Origin: Bacillus litorisediminis
Lineage (GTDB): Bacteria; Bacillota; Bacilli; Bacillales; JC228
Reading direction: 5' to 3'
DNA length: 60,949 nt
Assembly (NCBI RefSeq): GCF_022808645.1
Contig: NZ_JAKZKT010000027.1
Coordinates: forward strand, 1-60,949
Below, piece by piece: positions 44,775 to 53,532 of the stretch. The position numbers were made by a program, and so were the translations under genes. Each line of letters opens with the position of its first letter. The first letter of the stretch is position 1. Below the pieces are notes generated by a model. That model was not told where the DNA came from, searched no databases, and worked only from the letters and a program-made list of their open reading frames with translations.

Positions 44775-46046
44775 TTAATGCTTAAAATGATGAATGATAA
44801 CTGATTCTGCTTTTTTGTACTTAATCTTTTTTTCACTTAAATGAATGATTGACCAAAGAATTGCTAAAAGGATAAATATTCCTGCACCGCCCCAATAGAG
44901 ATATGTAAAACCTAACTTAAATTGAAGTATCAGGTAGCTGATAAAAGGGCCTAAAGCTGCACCAACATCCTGAGCAATTGAGTATACCGTTAGAAACGAA
45001 ACTACATTTGCAGTCTTAGCAGCATCTAGTGCAATGGCATCCATGACAGTTGTTATTGAGGTGGCACCAATCATGACGAAGAAGGTAATGATAACCCATA
45101 CACTAATTGTCAAATTACTGGAGATCATGCCAAATGTTAAACTGGCAAAGGCTAGGGAGATAACAAAAATAGGAATCCTTCCTCTTGGCCCATCTGACCA
45201 TTGCCCAAAAAGCTTTCCAAGCGACGGCTCCCATACCCATCTGACTGAAAGAATGATACCTGACAGTAACGTTGCACTTAATACAGTACCGAATATAGGA
45301 ATATGATTACCATGAACCTGTTCAATGACTAAACTGATGGTAGAAGTAAAAACCCCTTGATATAACATGGTAATAAAAAAACCTGTAGTGATAATGCTTA
45401 ACTTATATTTAAATGTTGATTGTAAAAGGATCGCTTTATCAAGAACCGGAACCTTTTCAGCTTTATGAGGTTTTTCCTTTGTTTTAAGAAAGTACATGAT
45501 TAATGGAATCCCTAAAAGAGTAAGAACACCAAAAATCATGGAAACCGTACTTAACCCAATGAAGGGAACCAAAATTCCTCCAAGAAGCATTCCTCCTAAG
45601 CTGCCCAGGCGGTACACCCCATTATATAAGCCCATGGATTGACCGCGATGTCTTTCATCAGCAAGAAATGCGACAGCCGATAGACCTCCGATTCGAAAAA
45701 GTGACCAAGCAATCCCCCATAACCCGCGTAATAGAACCCAGGCGATAAACCCTTCTAACAAACCATAACCTAAGGTTGTTAAACCGCCTAAAATAACGGC
45801 TATAAGCAGCCCGGATTTTAAAGATATCTTTTTATAAACCCATCCTACCAATGGATTGAAAGGTAGTCGGACGAACCGGTTTATGGAGAGGAGAATACCG
45901 ACCTGCCACATTGAGTCTAGCCCGGCCTCTTCCCAATAAAGGGGTAATGCTATATATAGCATGGAATCTCCTAAGAGACTTAAAGCTGTTACAGTGGCAA
46001 TAACTGTAATAACACGGGAATCATCAAGGCTTTCCTTTGCTTCCAT
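44775..46046 (-). CDS. MFS transporter in the arsenic region
   Basis: 423 residues, about 12 membrane segments. Features include RLPFNPLVGWVYKKISLK between segments 2 and 3 and LADERHRGQSMGLYNG after segment 4. The start is ATG 46046 behind AAAGGAGAG. Its place between arsRBC and the flavin monooxygenase suggests a role in arsenical or related efflux. I see no neighbouring glyceraldehyde-3-phosphate dehydrogenase, so an ArsJ-type arsenate pathway is not indicated. Confidence 0.85.
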   Translation of the reverse strand: MEAKESLDDSRVITVIATVTALSLLGDSMLYIALPLYWEEAGLDSMWQVGILLSINRFVRLPFNPLVGWVYKKISLKSGLLIAVILGGLTTLGYGLLEGFIAWVLLRGLWGIAWSLFRIGGLSAVAFLADERHRGQSMGLYNGVYRLGSLGGMLLGGILVPFIGLSTVSMIFGVLTLLGIPLIMYFLKTKEKPHKAEKVPVLDKAILLQSTFKYKLSIITTGFFITMLYQGVFTSTISLVIEQVHGNHIPIFGTVLSATLLSGIILSVRWVWEPSLGKLFGQWSDGPRGRIPIFVISLAFASLTFGMISSNLTISVWVIITFFVMIGATSITTVMDAIALDAAKTANVVSFLTVYSIAQDVGAALGPFISYLILQFKLGFTYLYWGGAGIFILLAILWSIIHLSEKKIKYKKAESVIIHHFKH

Positions 46047-46081
46047 ATTAGATACTCTCCTTTCCCGCAATAAAAATCATC

Positions 46082-46282
46082 CTACAATCCTTTTAGTTCC
46101 TTATAGGCCTTTAAAAATTGCTGGTACGTTTCATGGCCCAAGCTATCTTCCTGCAATCCAAATAAACGCTGAAAGGCTAACTCCTTCGCTTCTTCAACCT
46201 GGTAACTATACGCATTCATAATTAATTTTATATATGAAATAAAATATTCTTTTCGTAATGAACCCGCACGATTAATGACCAT
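46082..46282 (-). CDS. Small helical protein of unknown function (66 aa)
   Basis: It starts MVINRAGSLRKEYFISY behind AGAGGAG and ends AYKELKGL. It has no Cys and no membrane segment and is probably helical. It is 35 bp upstream of the MFS gene and downstream of the monooxygenase terminator. I recognise no family; the good ribosome binding site and tight spacing argue that it is real. Confidence 0.6.
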   Translation of the reverse strand: MVINRAGSLRKEYFISYIKLIMNAYSYQVEEAKELAFQRLFGLQEDSLGHETYQQFLKAYKELKGL

Positions 46283-46314
46283 TTTTCTTCTCCTCTGAAC
46301 TTTAAATGCTCAAA

Positions 46315-46340
46315 AATTTTACGGGAAGCCAAAGCTTCCC
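46315..46340 (-). terminator. Terminator after the flavin monooxygenase
   Basis: GGGAAGC-N4-GCTTCCC (46323-46340), followed on the minus strand by GTAAAATTTTT. Confidence 0.8.
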
Positions 46341-46373
46341 ATAATCTTAGTCACTCAAATATAAGTACCTGAA

Positions 46374-47726
46374 TCAATTACAACAGTTATTATTGTTGAG
46401 ATTTGTACTGCAGACCCCCGTTTCAGGTAATTCTAATTCCACTTTTTCAGCGGAAACAAAATCTCCACAAAGGTAAGCTACTACTGATCTAACCTGTTCA
46501 TATCCGGTTGCCATCAGAAATGTTGGAGCCCTGCCATAGCTTTTAGAACCAATAATGTAGAAATTTCTTTCGGGCTGACGCAGTTCTCTTTCCCCGTGCG
46601 GACGTACGGTACCACAGCTATGGATGTTAGGATCGATGAGCGGAGCCAAGGCCTTCACGCTTTCAGTTGCTGAATCTATAGAAGTTCGAATTTCATTAAT
46701 CATGGTGAAATCAGGACGGCTCCCTGTATTTACAATCAACTCATCAATTCCAGTAAGACTCCTGTCTTCAGCCTGAAGTTCAATTCCTTCTTCAGATTTC
46801 TTAATCAGTTGGATATAGAATGGAGTGATCACTTCTATTTTCTGTTCGTCAACTAGCTTATGAATTCTACTGCCTAGAGCACCCCGAGCTTCAAGAGCAT
46901 CTTTTTCTTCTCCGCCATAAGCATCTTCAACTCGCTGTCTTCTCATAATCCATAAAATGTCTGTTTTAGGAAAAGACTCTTTTAGTTTCACCAAATCCAA
47001 TAATGCATTGATGGCTGAGTGCCCTCCACCTACAACAGCTACCCGCTTGTTGGCATATCGTGCCTGTTCACTACCTAAAACATCGGGAATCCCGTAAAAA
47101 ATCTGATTCTGAAGTGATTTCTCTTCTTTAAACCATATTCCGCTTGAGACAGCAGGATTCGGATTTCCCCAAGTTCCTGTTGCATCAAGCACAGCCCCAG
47201 CTTCATATGTTTTATACATACCATTGTTTTCAGTATGAATAATAAACGGGATATGGTCTCTATTCCATGTTTTCATTTTATCAATATTTTTTCTGCCTAT
47301 TGCTAGTACTTTTGTATTTAAATGAACAAATGGCTGAATTTCTGGAAGATTAGCTAATGGTTGTAAGTATTGTTGAACAAGTTCTTTCCCTGTCGGCAAT
47401 TGGTCTAAATTTGGATGTCTCCATCCACTTGTTTCGAGTAAACTCAGAGACGCTTTATCGATGTTATAACGCCAAGGTGAAAATAATCGAACATGTCCCC
47501 AGGTTAAGATATTGGCACCTACTTGATTACCCGCTTCTAGTAAGACAAAGGATTTCCCTCGCACCGCTAAATGGGCTGCTGCTGCTAAGCCAACAGGTCC
47601 TGCACCAATAATCGCAACTGGCAAACTATGTTTTACATCATTGTTGAACGTACTATTATTCTTAACGCTAGTTGTTGGACTGCAACATCCTTTTACTTGA
47701 ATCGGAATATTTTTTAGATTGGTCAT
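46374..47726 (-). CDS. Flavin-containing monooxygenase-like protein of the ArsO type
   Basis: About 450 residues. VAIIGAGPVGLAAAAHLAVRG is an FAD-binding motif near residue 35, a second dinucleotide motif is VAVVGGGHSAINALLDL, and NTGSRPD closes the FAD site. It carries Cys pairs at both ends (KGCCSP near residue 14 and NNNNCCN at the C-terminus), which could bind trivalent arsenic or other soft metals. Similar FAD proteins (ArsO) are common beside ars genes; their reaction is not established. The start is ATG 47726 behind GAGGG. Confidence 0.8.
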   Translation of the reverse strand: MTNLKNIPIQVKGCCSPTTSVKNNSTFNNDVKHSLPVAIIGAGPVGLAAAAHLAVRGKSFVLLEAGNQVGANILTWGHVRLFSPWRYNIDKASLSLLETSGWRHPNLDQLPTGKELVQQYLQPLANLPEIQPFVHLNTKVLAIGRKNIDKMKTWNRDHIPFIIHTENNGMYKTYEAGAVLDATGTWGNPNPAVSSGIWFKEEKSLQNQIFYGIPDVLGSEQARYANKRVAVVGGGHSAINALLDLVKLKESFPKTDILWIMRRQRVEDAYGGEEKDALEARGALGSRIHKLVDEQKIEVITPFYIQLIKKSEEGIELQAEDRSLTGIDELIVNTGSRPDFTMINEIRTSIDSATESVKALAPLIDPNIHSCGTVRPHGERELRQPERNFYIIGSKSYGRAPTFLMATGYEQVRSVVAYLCGDFVSAEKVELELPETGVCSTNLNNNNCCN

Positions 47727-47776
47727 AATGTTTACTCCCTCTTTCATTAAATTTTTATGAATGACCGAGACAAGGT

Positions 47777-47923
47777 ATTTGCAATATGCAAGTATTTATT
47801 ACGAGATTTTACCCTGAAAAGGTTCAATTCATTAGGTTCACTTTAAACATTCTTTCTTGCTTGCTAGTTTTTTCCTTTGATTTATTTATACATAATTAAT
47901 TTGCAAAACGCAAGTATTTGTTT
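47777..47923 (-). promoter_or_regulatory. Promoter and two operator-like palindromes of the monooxygenase gene
   Basis: TTGCAATATGCAA (47779-47791) is a perfect palindrome, and TTGCAAAACGCAA (47901-47913) is a near copy. Both are followed by AGTATTTRTT in the same orientation, so 24 bp are shared. On the minus strand -35 TTGCGT (47908-47913) and -10 TATAAA (47885-47890) are 17 bp apart, so the second site covers the -35. The first lies about 100 bp downstream in the leader. The motif differs from the arsR operator, so a different regulator is likely. Confidence 0.62.
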
Positions 47924-47942
47924 AAAATTTTATTGATGCAAA

Positions 47943-47975
47943 AAATAACTGCTGTCCATATAGAACAGCAGTTTT
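47943..47975 (-). terminator. Terminator after the SpoIID-like gene
   Basis: AAACTGCTGT pairs with ACAGCAGTT on the minus strand, followed by ATTTTTTG. It lies about 20 bp past the stop. Confidence 0.85.
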
Positions 47976-47992
47976 GAATTTGCACGATCTAT

Positions 47993-49765
47993 TTACTTTC
48001 CTAATTCAGTTAACACGGAAAGGTCAGTCAACGACATATTTGGATAGTAAGAAGTTAAAATTCTGTCGTAGTCATAGTTTAATGTTGTACCAAGGTAATA
48101 AGCACCGTATTGACTCATCCCTACACCGTGGCCGTTTCCGCCGCCATAGAATGTAACACCCTTTTCCTCATCCATTTCAAAACCAAAGAAAGCTGATGGC
48201 AGGATGGTGTAGTTATTTAAGGTTCCAGTGTAGTCTTTGCTTCCAGCGGCAGCGCGGTGCAAGACCACGTTTTCTCCGCCTGTAAATGCATTGCTTGGTC
48301 TGATGGTAAAACGAATATTGTACTCTTTTACAATTTTATAGGTACCTGTGGTTCCCTCAATCACAAGCTCCATAATATTTCCGCCATCACCGCGTTTTGC
48401 AACGTACATGTCCACAAATTCCCCGATTCCTTCCGCAGGGATTGGCTGGCTTACAAATTCTCCGGTCTCATTTTGAGTTAACACAAAATTAGGATCAGCT
48501 TTTTGTCTGCTTATAATGTTTGCATTAATCGTATTCTCTAACTCTTCTTTAGACAGGCTAACCTTCCATCTAAACCAAGGAGAATTTCCATCATAGCCTG
48601 TATGAGACAATGTTTTATAGAAGTCTAGTATTTCTTCTTCACTTTGTGTATCTATTTCAAGCATTTTGCTAGGATCATTCGGATCAAATGTATGGCTTTG
48701 CGCAATCAAATACGGTACGACTTGACCCGGAAATGAACCATCGGCATCTGCCCATACCTGATGTTTTGAAGCCCCATATCCTCCAGAAGTAGAGTAGTAT
48801 CTGGCATCTACTAAACTACCATCTGCACCTAACATAATAACGCCCGCAGTTTCATTTACTGCCTGTGTTGTAATTGCATTTTCTGGAGTATTGTTATAAA
48901 CCTGACTCATAACGCTGTCTAATACAAAGAATCCATCCTTTGCAAAGCGATCGCTTAAGTAATCCCCTAATGCATAGGTTCTAGCAGCAACAGCTTGAGC
49001 TTTTAGTGCCTCAAGTCCAAAATAAGCTGGCATCTCACTTGGAACGACTTGATATAAATATTGCTCGAAATCCACTTCGTTTATTAAGTTCAGCTTATCC
49101 CCTGCATCAGATACAGTTATTTCAAAAAACCCGCGATAAGACGGATCCCCGCTTGCTCTTGTAATATTCTCTACTTTGATTTTGCTTCCCTCGTCCGTAA
49201 ATGCATACAGTCTGTTAGGAGTCGTATATAATACATCTCCATTCGCATTCGTTACTGTTATTTCCCCTGAATCAGGTGTAAACGTAACTTTTTCTCCTGC
49301 AGCAACTGCCAAGGTTTCACCAGCCACTTTATCAACGATTTCAAGTCCTGCTTGAGAACTTAATACAATTGTATCGTGGTCAACCGTCGCAAAACCTGAA
49401 GTCATAATCCCTACTCTCATTGTTTCAATCGGGGTAGGACCATCGATCAAAATTTTCGTAATTTCATTTTTATGGTTCACGCGAACGGTTACATTTTCCG
49501 CACCTACTCTTACATCATCGAGCGTTTTTTGAAACACTCTGTTTTCGCCTTTTTGTATTACATCGTAATTGTTTGCAAGCTTTAACTCACCTTGAAGCTC
49601 TAATTCAAGCACTTCTTGATCCTTTGCCATTATTTTTTCCGTATACTCAACCCAGGATCTCTGTTCTTCTGATTCGGAAGCTTGTCCTAATTGAGAAAAA
49701 AGCCCAGTAAAAATAACGGTGATGGCCAATACACGAATCCATTTACTTACTCGGTTTGCAAGCAT
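47993..49765 (-). CDS. SpoIID/LytB-domain protein, secreted
   Basis: 590 residues. A signal peptide ends near GQASESE (about residue 29). The SpoIID/LytB domain has YLYQVVPSEMPAYFGLEALKAQ, AVAARTYALGDYL, YYSTSGGYG and the C-terminal GHGVGMSQYGA. SpoIID is a lytic transglycosylase acting on denuded peptidoglycan strands, and LytB-type relatives enhance autolysins. The extra 200 N-terminal residues are beta-rich and not assigned. It is a single gene with its own terminator. Confidence 0.9.
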   Translation of the reverse strand: MLANRVSKWIRVLAITVIFTGLFSQLGQASESEEQRSWVEYTEKIMAKDQEVLELELQGELKLANNYDVIQKGENRVFQKTLDDVRVGAENVTVRVNHKNEITKILIDGPTPIETMRVGIMTSGFATVDHDTIVLSSQAGLEIVDKVAGETLAVAAGEKVTFTPDSGEITVTNANGDVLYTTPNRLYAFTDEGSKIKVENITRASGDPSYRGFFEITVSDAGDKLNLINEVDFEQYLYQVVPSEMPAYFGLEALKAQAVAARTYALGDYLSDRFAKDGFFVLDSVMSQVYNNTPENAITTQAVNETAGVIMLGADGSLVDARYYSTSGGYGASKHQVWADADGSFPGQVVPYLIAQSHTFDPNDPSKMLEIDTQSEEEILDFYKTLSHTGYDGNSPWFRWKVSLSKEELENTINANIISRQKADPNFVLTQNETGEFVSQPIPAEGIGEFVDMYVAKRGDGGNIMELVIEGTTGTYKIVKEYNIRFTIRPSNAFTGGENVVLHRAAAGSKDYTGTLNNYTILPSAFFGFEMDEEKGVTFYGGGNGHGVGMSQYGAYYLGTTLNYDYDRILTSYYPNMSLTDLSVLTELGK

Positions 49766-50058
49766 AAACTATTCCCTCACTTTCCTATTTTGGTAGCGCT
49801 TTCTAATCATTGCAAATCTAGTAAACTATTTCATGATTCTCCCTTAATTAGTAGATTCGTGGGTTTATCGTAACATATTAAATTTTCTGAAAAAAGGGAC
49901 TTTATACCTGTCTAGTATCTAGAGATTTATAGCTTTGTTCGAATAAATAAGTCTATAGACTTGGTCTATATCCTTCTAATATCGTCACCCCTAAATGGAT
50001 AAAATGCATCGACACCGTATATTTGCATAAAAAAGACCGAAGCTCTGCAGTTCAATAC

Positions 50059-50663
50059 GTGACGGAATATAAACGTTGCGGACCCGCACAAAATCAGTGC
50101 GTGACGGCACATATACAGTGCGGACCAGCACATAAACTGTGCGTGACGGCACATAACAGTGCGAACCCGCACATAAACTGTGCGCACCGGCACATAAACG
50201 GTGCGAATCGGCACATAAACGGTGCGGATCGGCACATAAACTGTACGTGACGGCACATAACAGTGCGGACCAGCACATAAACAGTACGTGACAGCACATA
50301 AACAGTACGGAACGGCACATTTACAGTACGTCACGGCACATAAACGGTGCATGACAGCACATATACAGTACGTGACGGCACATAAATGTTGCGTGCCGAC
50401 ACATAAACGGAATGGAACGGCACATTTACAGTGCGCACCGGCACATAAACAGTACGGAACGGCACATTTACAGTACGGACCGGCACATTTACAGTACATG
50501 ACCGCACATAAACGGTGCGTGACGGCACATAAACAGCGCAGACCCGCACATAAACAGTACGGACCGGCACATAAACAGTGCATGACGGCACATAAACGGT
50601 GCGTGCCGACACATAAACGGAACGGACCGGCACATTTACAGTGCGGACCAGCACAAAAACGGG
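50059..50663. repeat. 21-bp tandem array, 29 units
   Basis: The unit GTGACGGCACATAAACAGTAC or a close variant repeats 29 times with period 21 (a few units of 20). The core GCACATAAAC/GCACATTTAC is best conserved; positions just before it vary among GTGAC, GGACC, GCACC, GGAAC and GAATC. Adjacent GTGC and GCAC words give each junction a small dyad. The open frames across it on both strands (49966-50583 and 50288-50698) exist only because 21 is a multiple of three. There are no unique spacers, so it is not a CRISPR. Confidence 0.95.
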
Positions 50664-50688
50664 TTAAGTGGTGGTTCGGAGTTCCCCG

Positions 50689-50745
50689 CTTCCGGTAGTT
50701 ACACCCTCCCTACCGGTTGTAAAACCCTCTCTTCCGGTAGTAACT
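50689..50745. repeat. Second short 21-bp array, about 2.7 units
   Basis: CTTCCGGTAGTTACACCCTCC is followed by CTACCGGTTGTAAAACCCTCT and CTTCCGGTAGTAACTT, with the CCGG core at 50692, 50713 and 50734, exactly 21 bp apart. The unit is unrelated in sequence to the long array 26 bp upstream but has the same period. Confidence 0.8.
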
Positions 50746-51011
50746 TTAATAAATTTCAGCCAAAACAACAGAAAAATCGAATGCAATGGCACCCGATAAA
50801 GGTGTTTGAACCTCTCTTAAACTTGTTTTAAAAGTCACTATCCCGTTACTCAAGCTTTGAAATTCATGCCAGTGTTCTGCTTGTATATTTGAATTAGGAT
50901 CATGAATAATACTTTTTGTCTTTTCGTATGTCCAGTATATTCTTTATTGTTTGACGCAGATGGTTCGACCGCAAAGTATAAAGTGTCAGTTCCAAAAGTT
51001 TTCCATAACTG
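50746..51011 (-). pseudogene. Decayed gene, C-terminal part
   Basis: On the minus strand 50943-50746 is open for 65 codons and reads like real protein: RIYWTYEKTKSIIHDP, later EHWHEFQSLSNGIVTFK, ending AFDFSVVLAEIY. It is preceded directly by a stop. A second frame (about 51011-50950) reads FGTDTLYFAVEPSASNN and joins it after a frameshift near 50950. No start or ribosome binding site is seen. The style resembles a secreted beta-rich domain, but I cannot name the family. Confidence 0.5.
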
Positions 51012-51067
51012 GATGAAGGTAATAAGGTGATTTCAAGACATAAATATTTTTAAAAATCTTTGTACTA

Positions 51068-51533
51068 TTTATTTCCTTTGACAATTTAGCTACCATAACA
51101 ATGTTTGAAGGTGTTCCATAGATGTTAATATTGGTATCGAATTCTTTTTAAGAAAAATAGTTGACACCCTTACTACTCGGTGTTACAATGTACCTGTAAT
51201 AAGCAATACTTAATAGCGTGATTTAAAGCTATGGTACTAAGTTATACTGAATATAAGTCAGACAAAATAGAGGAGGATCTGAACATGTGAAAAATTTATT
51301 TCCTTTAACCGAAATAGATACCGTATCAATATGTGAAGGTGTTGCATAGCCGTTAAAATTGGTATCGAAATATTTTGAAGAAAAATAGTTGACACCCTCA
51401 CTACTCGGTGTTACAATGTACCTGTAATAAGCAATACTTAATAGCATGATTTCCAAAAGCTATTAAGTAAAATTTTTCCTCAGTACTAAGTTATACTGAA
51501 TATAGGTCAGACAGAATAGAGGAGGCTCTAAAC
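51068..51533 (+). repeat. Tandem duplication of the padR promoter and leader
   Basis: Two diverged copies, about 51068-51293 and 51294-51533, each contain GAAGGTGTT...ATAG, TTGGTATCGAA, the same strong promoter and the same ribosome binding region. Promoters: TTGACA 51161-51166 with TACAAT 51184-51189, and TTGACA 51389-51394 with TACAAT 51412-51417, both with 17-bp spacing. Copy 1 ends AGGAGGATCTGAACAT-GTG and opens a 20-codon frame (51287-51349) starting MKNLFPLTE, which parallels MENLTE of PadR before running into copy 2. The leader words TACTAAGTTATACTGAATAT are in both copies and may be PadR sites. Confidence 0.8.
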
Positions 51534-51857
51534 ATGGAAAATTTAACTGAAATGCTGAAGGGTGTGCTGGAAGGCTGCGTGCTGGAAATCATCAGCCGCC
51601 ATGAAACCTATGGCTACGAGATTACCCGCTTACTGAACGAGCTTGGGTTTACCGAAGTCGTGGAAGGGACGGTCTACACCATCCTCGTGCGATTAGAAAA
51701 GAAAAAACTTGTGAACATAGAAAAAAAACCGTCAGATATGGGACCACCCCGCAAGTTTTACTCACTTAATGAGGCTGGCCGCCAGGAACTTGAATTGTTT
51801 TGGAAAAAATGGGATTTTTTATCTTCAAAAATTAATATGCTAAAGGGGGAGGAGTAA
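51534..51857 (+). CDS. PadR-family transcriptional regulator
   Basis: 107 residues. The winged helix is LEGCVLEIISRHETYGYEITRLL followed by TEVVEGTVYTILVRLEKKKLV and PPRKFYSLNEAG, all classic PadR. The last 20 residues form the short dimer helix of the PadR-s2 type. AGGAGG precedes the ATG. It starts a five-gene set with two DUF1048 proteins and an ABC exporter and probably represses it. Confidence 0.94.
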   Translation: MENLTEMLKGVLEGCVLEIISRHETYGYEITRLLNELGFTEVVEGTVYTILVRLEKKKLVNIEKKPSDMGPPRKFYSLNEAGRQELELFWKKWDFLSSKINMLKGEE

Positions 51858-51858
51858 T

Positions 51859-52236
51859 ATGAAGAAATTTATAGAGCTAATCTCTGGAGATTTAGAAAGC
51901 AAGAAGGAATACAAAGCATTTATGAAAAAAGTAAATTCCCTACCGAAAGATTACGTCTATGTGTTCAAAAAGATTCAAAAGTACATGTGGAATTTCGGAT
52001 ATGGATTTGGTGAAGAAATCATCCATTTGTATGAACTGTTTGAAGCTAGTGCAGCAGAAGGCAAGCATGTGCTAGATGTTACAGGTGAAGACGTGGCGGC
52101 GTTTGCCGACGAATTAATGGCTCTCTCAAAACTAGATGGAGAATCGGCAAGTATATTAGGTGGGCAAGTAGATTTGAAAAAAGAAATTGAGAGTAGAGTT
52201 GAACAGCAAGTAAAAATATGGACGAATAAAAAATAA
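51859..52236 (+). CDS. DUF1048 family protein
   Basis: 125 residues. KEYKAFMKKVNSLPKDYVYVFKKIQKYMWN followed by a long helix and VTGEDVAAFADEL are diagnostic for DUF1048. It is an all-helical cytoplasmic protein. It follows padR by one base and is paralogous to the next gene. Function unknown, though it is regularly found with PadR regulators. Confidence 0.9.
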   Translation: MKKFIELISGDLESKKEYKAFMKKVNSLPKDYVYVFKKIQKYMWNFGYGFGEEIIHLYELFEASAAEGKHVLDVTGEDVAAFADELMALSKLDGESASILGGQVDLKKEIESRVEQQVKIWTNKK

Positions 52237-52254
52237 GGCAGGAGGTTAAATACT

Positions 52255-52599
52255 ATGGTAAATTTCATTAAAAAGATACTTGACGATAAAAAAGAATACA
52301 AAGAAATGATGGCGCGTGTGGAAGCTTTGCCAGGCGACTACCCAGAAGTCTATAAAAAAATATGCAACTATATGTGGAATTTCGCCTCTGGAAGCGGCAT
52401 GGATATGCTGAGAATCCAGTATGATCTCATTGATTTGTTTGAAGCTGGTGCGGCAGATGGCAAAGACGTATTGGAAGTGACGGGTGAAGACGTGACAACT
52501 TTCGCCAATGGACTTATCGACCAAGCAAAAAGATGGGATGATAAGTTACGCAATAATTTGAACAAAAGCATTCTGAATCGTGTGGGTAAGAAAAAATAA
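52255..52599 (+). CDS. DUF1048 family protein (second copy)
   Basis: 114 residues with the same pattern (KEYKEMMARVEALPGDY, KKICNYMWNFASGSG, VTGEDVTTFANGL). It diverges from the first copy mainly at the C-terminus, which is shorter. AGGAGG lies 18 bp after the first copy's stop. The pair may form a heterodimer, by inference. Confidence 0.9.
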   Translation: MVNFIKKILDDKKEYKEMMARVEALPGDYPEVYKKICNYMWNFASGSGMDMLRIQYDLIDLFEAGAADGKDVLEVTGEDVTTFANGLIDQAKRWDDKLRNNLNKSILNRVGKKK

Positions 52600-52654
52600 G
52601 CGTTGAATAATCCAACTGAAGAGCTTCTTTATTAAAAAGCTGTTCAGTTAAATT

Positions 52655-52700
52655 TTGAACCACTATATAGTATAACTGATTATCTGTCATACTATATAGG
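52655..52700 (+). promoter_or_regulatory. Operator-like palindromes upstream of the ABC genes
   Basis: ACTATATAGT (52662-52671) is a perfect palindrome, and ACTATATAG recurs at 52691-52699, a centre distance of 29 bp. TTGAAC (52655-52660) could be a -35 with GATTAT 17 bp downstream, which would place the two palindromes on either side of the -10. PadR is the candidate binder. Confidence 0.5.
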
Positions 52701-52767
52701 CAAACCCAGTTGCAGGCGCACTGCACTGTGAGGACGCGCCTTCAGCTTTATAAATAGGAGGGAAACA

Positions 52768-53532
52768 ATGATGAGTAATGTAGCGATTTCTGTAAAAGGA
52801 TTAAAAAAATCCTTTAAAGATAAGGAAGTCTTAAAGGGAGTGGATTTTGAGGTGCGGCGTGGCGAAATTTTCGCACTGCTGGGCTCAAATGGAGCGGGCA
52901 AGACGACGACGGTCCATATCCTCTCGACGCTGATGAAGCCTGATGGCGGCGAAGCAAGTATTTGCGGATCTGATGTCCAGCGTCAACCGGATCAGGTTCG
53001 CCAGAGCATTAGCCTGACAGGGCAGTTCGCCGCTTTAGACGGCATGCTCACCGGGCGGGAAAACCTGATCATGATCGCCAAGTTGCGGGGAGTTTCCAAT
53101 CCCGCTCAAGTCGCAGACCATTTGCTTACAAGATTCAGCCTGACCGATGCGGCCAACCGCAGGGCAGACCAATATTCCGGCGGGATGAAGCGCCGGCTTG
53201 ACATCGCCATGAGTCTGATCGGTACGCCAGCCGTCATTTTTCTCGACGAACCGACGACAGGGCTTGACCCTGAAGCTCGGATTGAAGTCTGGAATACCGT
53301 CAAGGAGCTTGCCGGCGGCGGTACGACCATCTTGCTGACAACCCAGTACCTGGAGGAAGCCGAACAACTGGCGGACCGTATCGCCATCCTGCATGGCGGA
53401 AAAATCATCACGACTGGTACCCTTACCGAACTTAAAAGTTTGTTCCCGCCAGCGAAAGTGGAGTATGTCGAGAAGCAGCCGACATTGGAGGAAATTTTCC
53501 TCGCGATCATCGGCAAAAAGGAGGAGATGTAA
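52768..53532 (+). CDS. ABC transporter ATP-binding protein, DrrA-like
   Basis: 254 residues. Walker A GSNGAGKTTT, signature YSGGMKRRLDIAMSL, Walker B VIFLDEPTTGLDPEA, and H-loop LTTQYLEEAEQ, with Gln where His is usual, as in DrrA-type proteins. It starts MMSNVAISVKGLKKSF behind AGGAGGG. Drug or lipid export is the usual role. Its codon use is visibly more GC-rich than that of the flanking genes, which suggests a different origin. Confidence 0.94.
   Translation: MMSNVAISVKGLKKSFKDKEVLKGVDFEVRRGEIFALLGSNGAGKTTTVHILSTLMKPDGGEASICGSDVQRQPDQVRQSISLTGQFAALDGMLTGRENLIMIAKLRGVSNPAQVADHLLTRFSLTDAANRRADQYSGGMKRRLDIAMSLIGTPAVIFLDEPTTGLDPEARIEVWNTVKELAGGGTTILLTTQYLEEAEQLADRIAILHGGKIITTGTLTELKSLFPPAKVEYVEKQPTLEEIFLAIIGKKEEM

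Noticed and set aside
44775-46046. ArsJ arsenate exporter
   Set aside because: ArsJ works with a neighbouring glyceraldehyde-3-phosphate dehydrogenase, which is missing, and I saw no ArsJ-specific motif.
50059-50663. CRISPR array
   Set aside because: The 21-bp units are contiguous and all diverged alike; there are no unique spacers and no cas genes.
49966-50698. Long Cys-rich frames on both strands in the 50-kb region
   Set aside because: They exist only because the 21-bp repeat is a multiple of three and lacks stops; residues repeat every seven and no ribosome binding site or family is seen.
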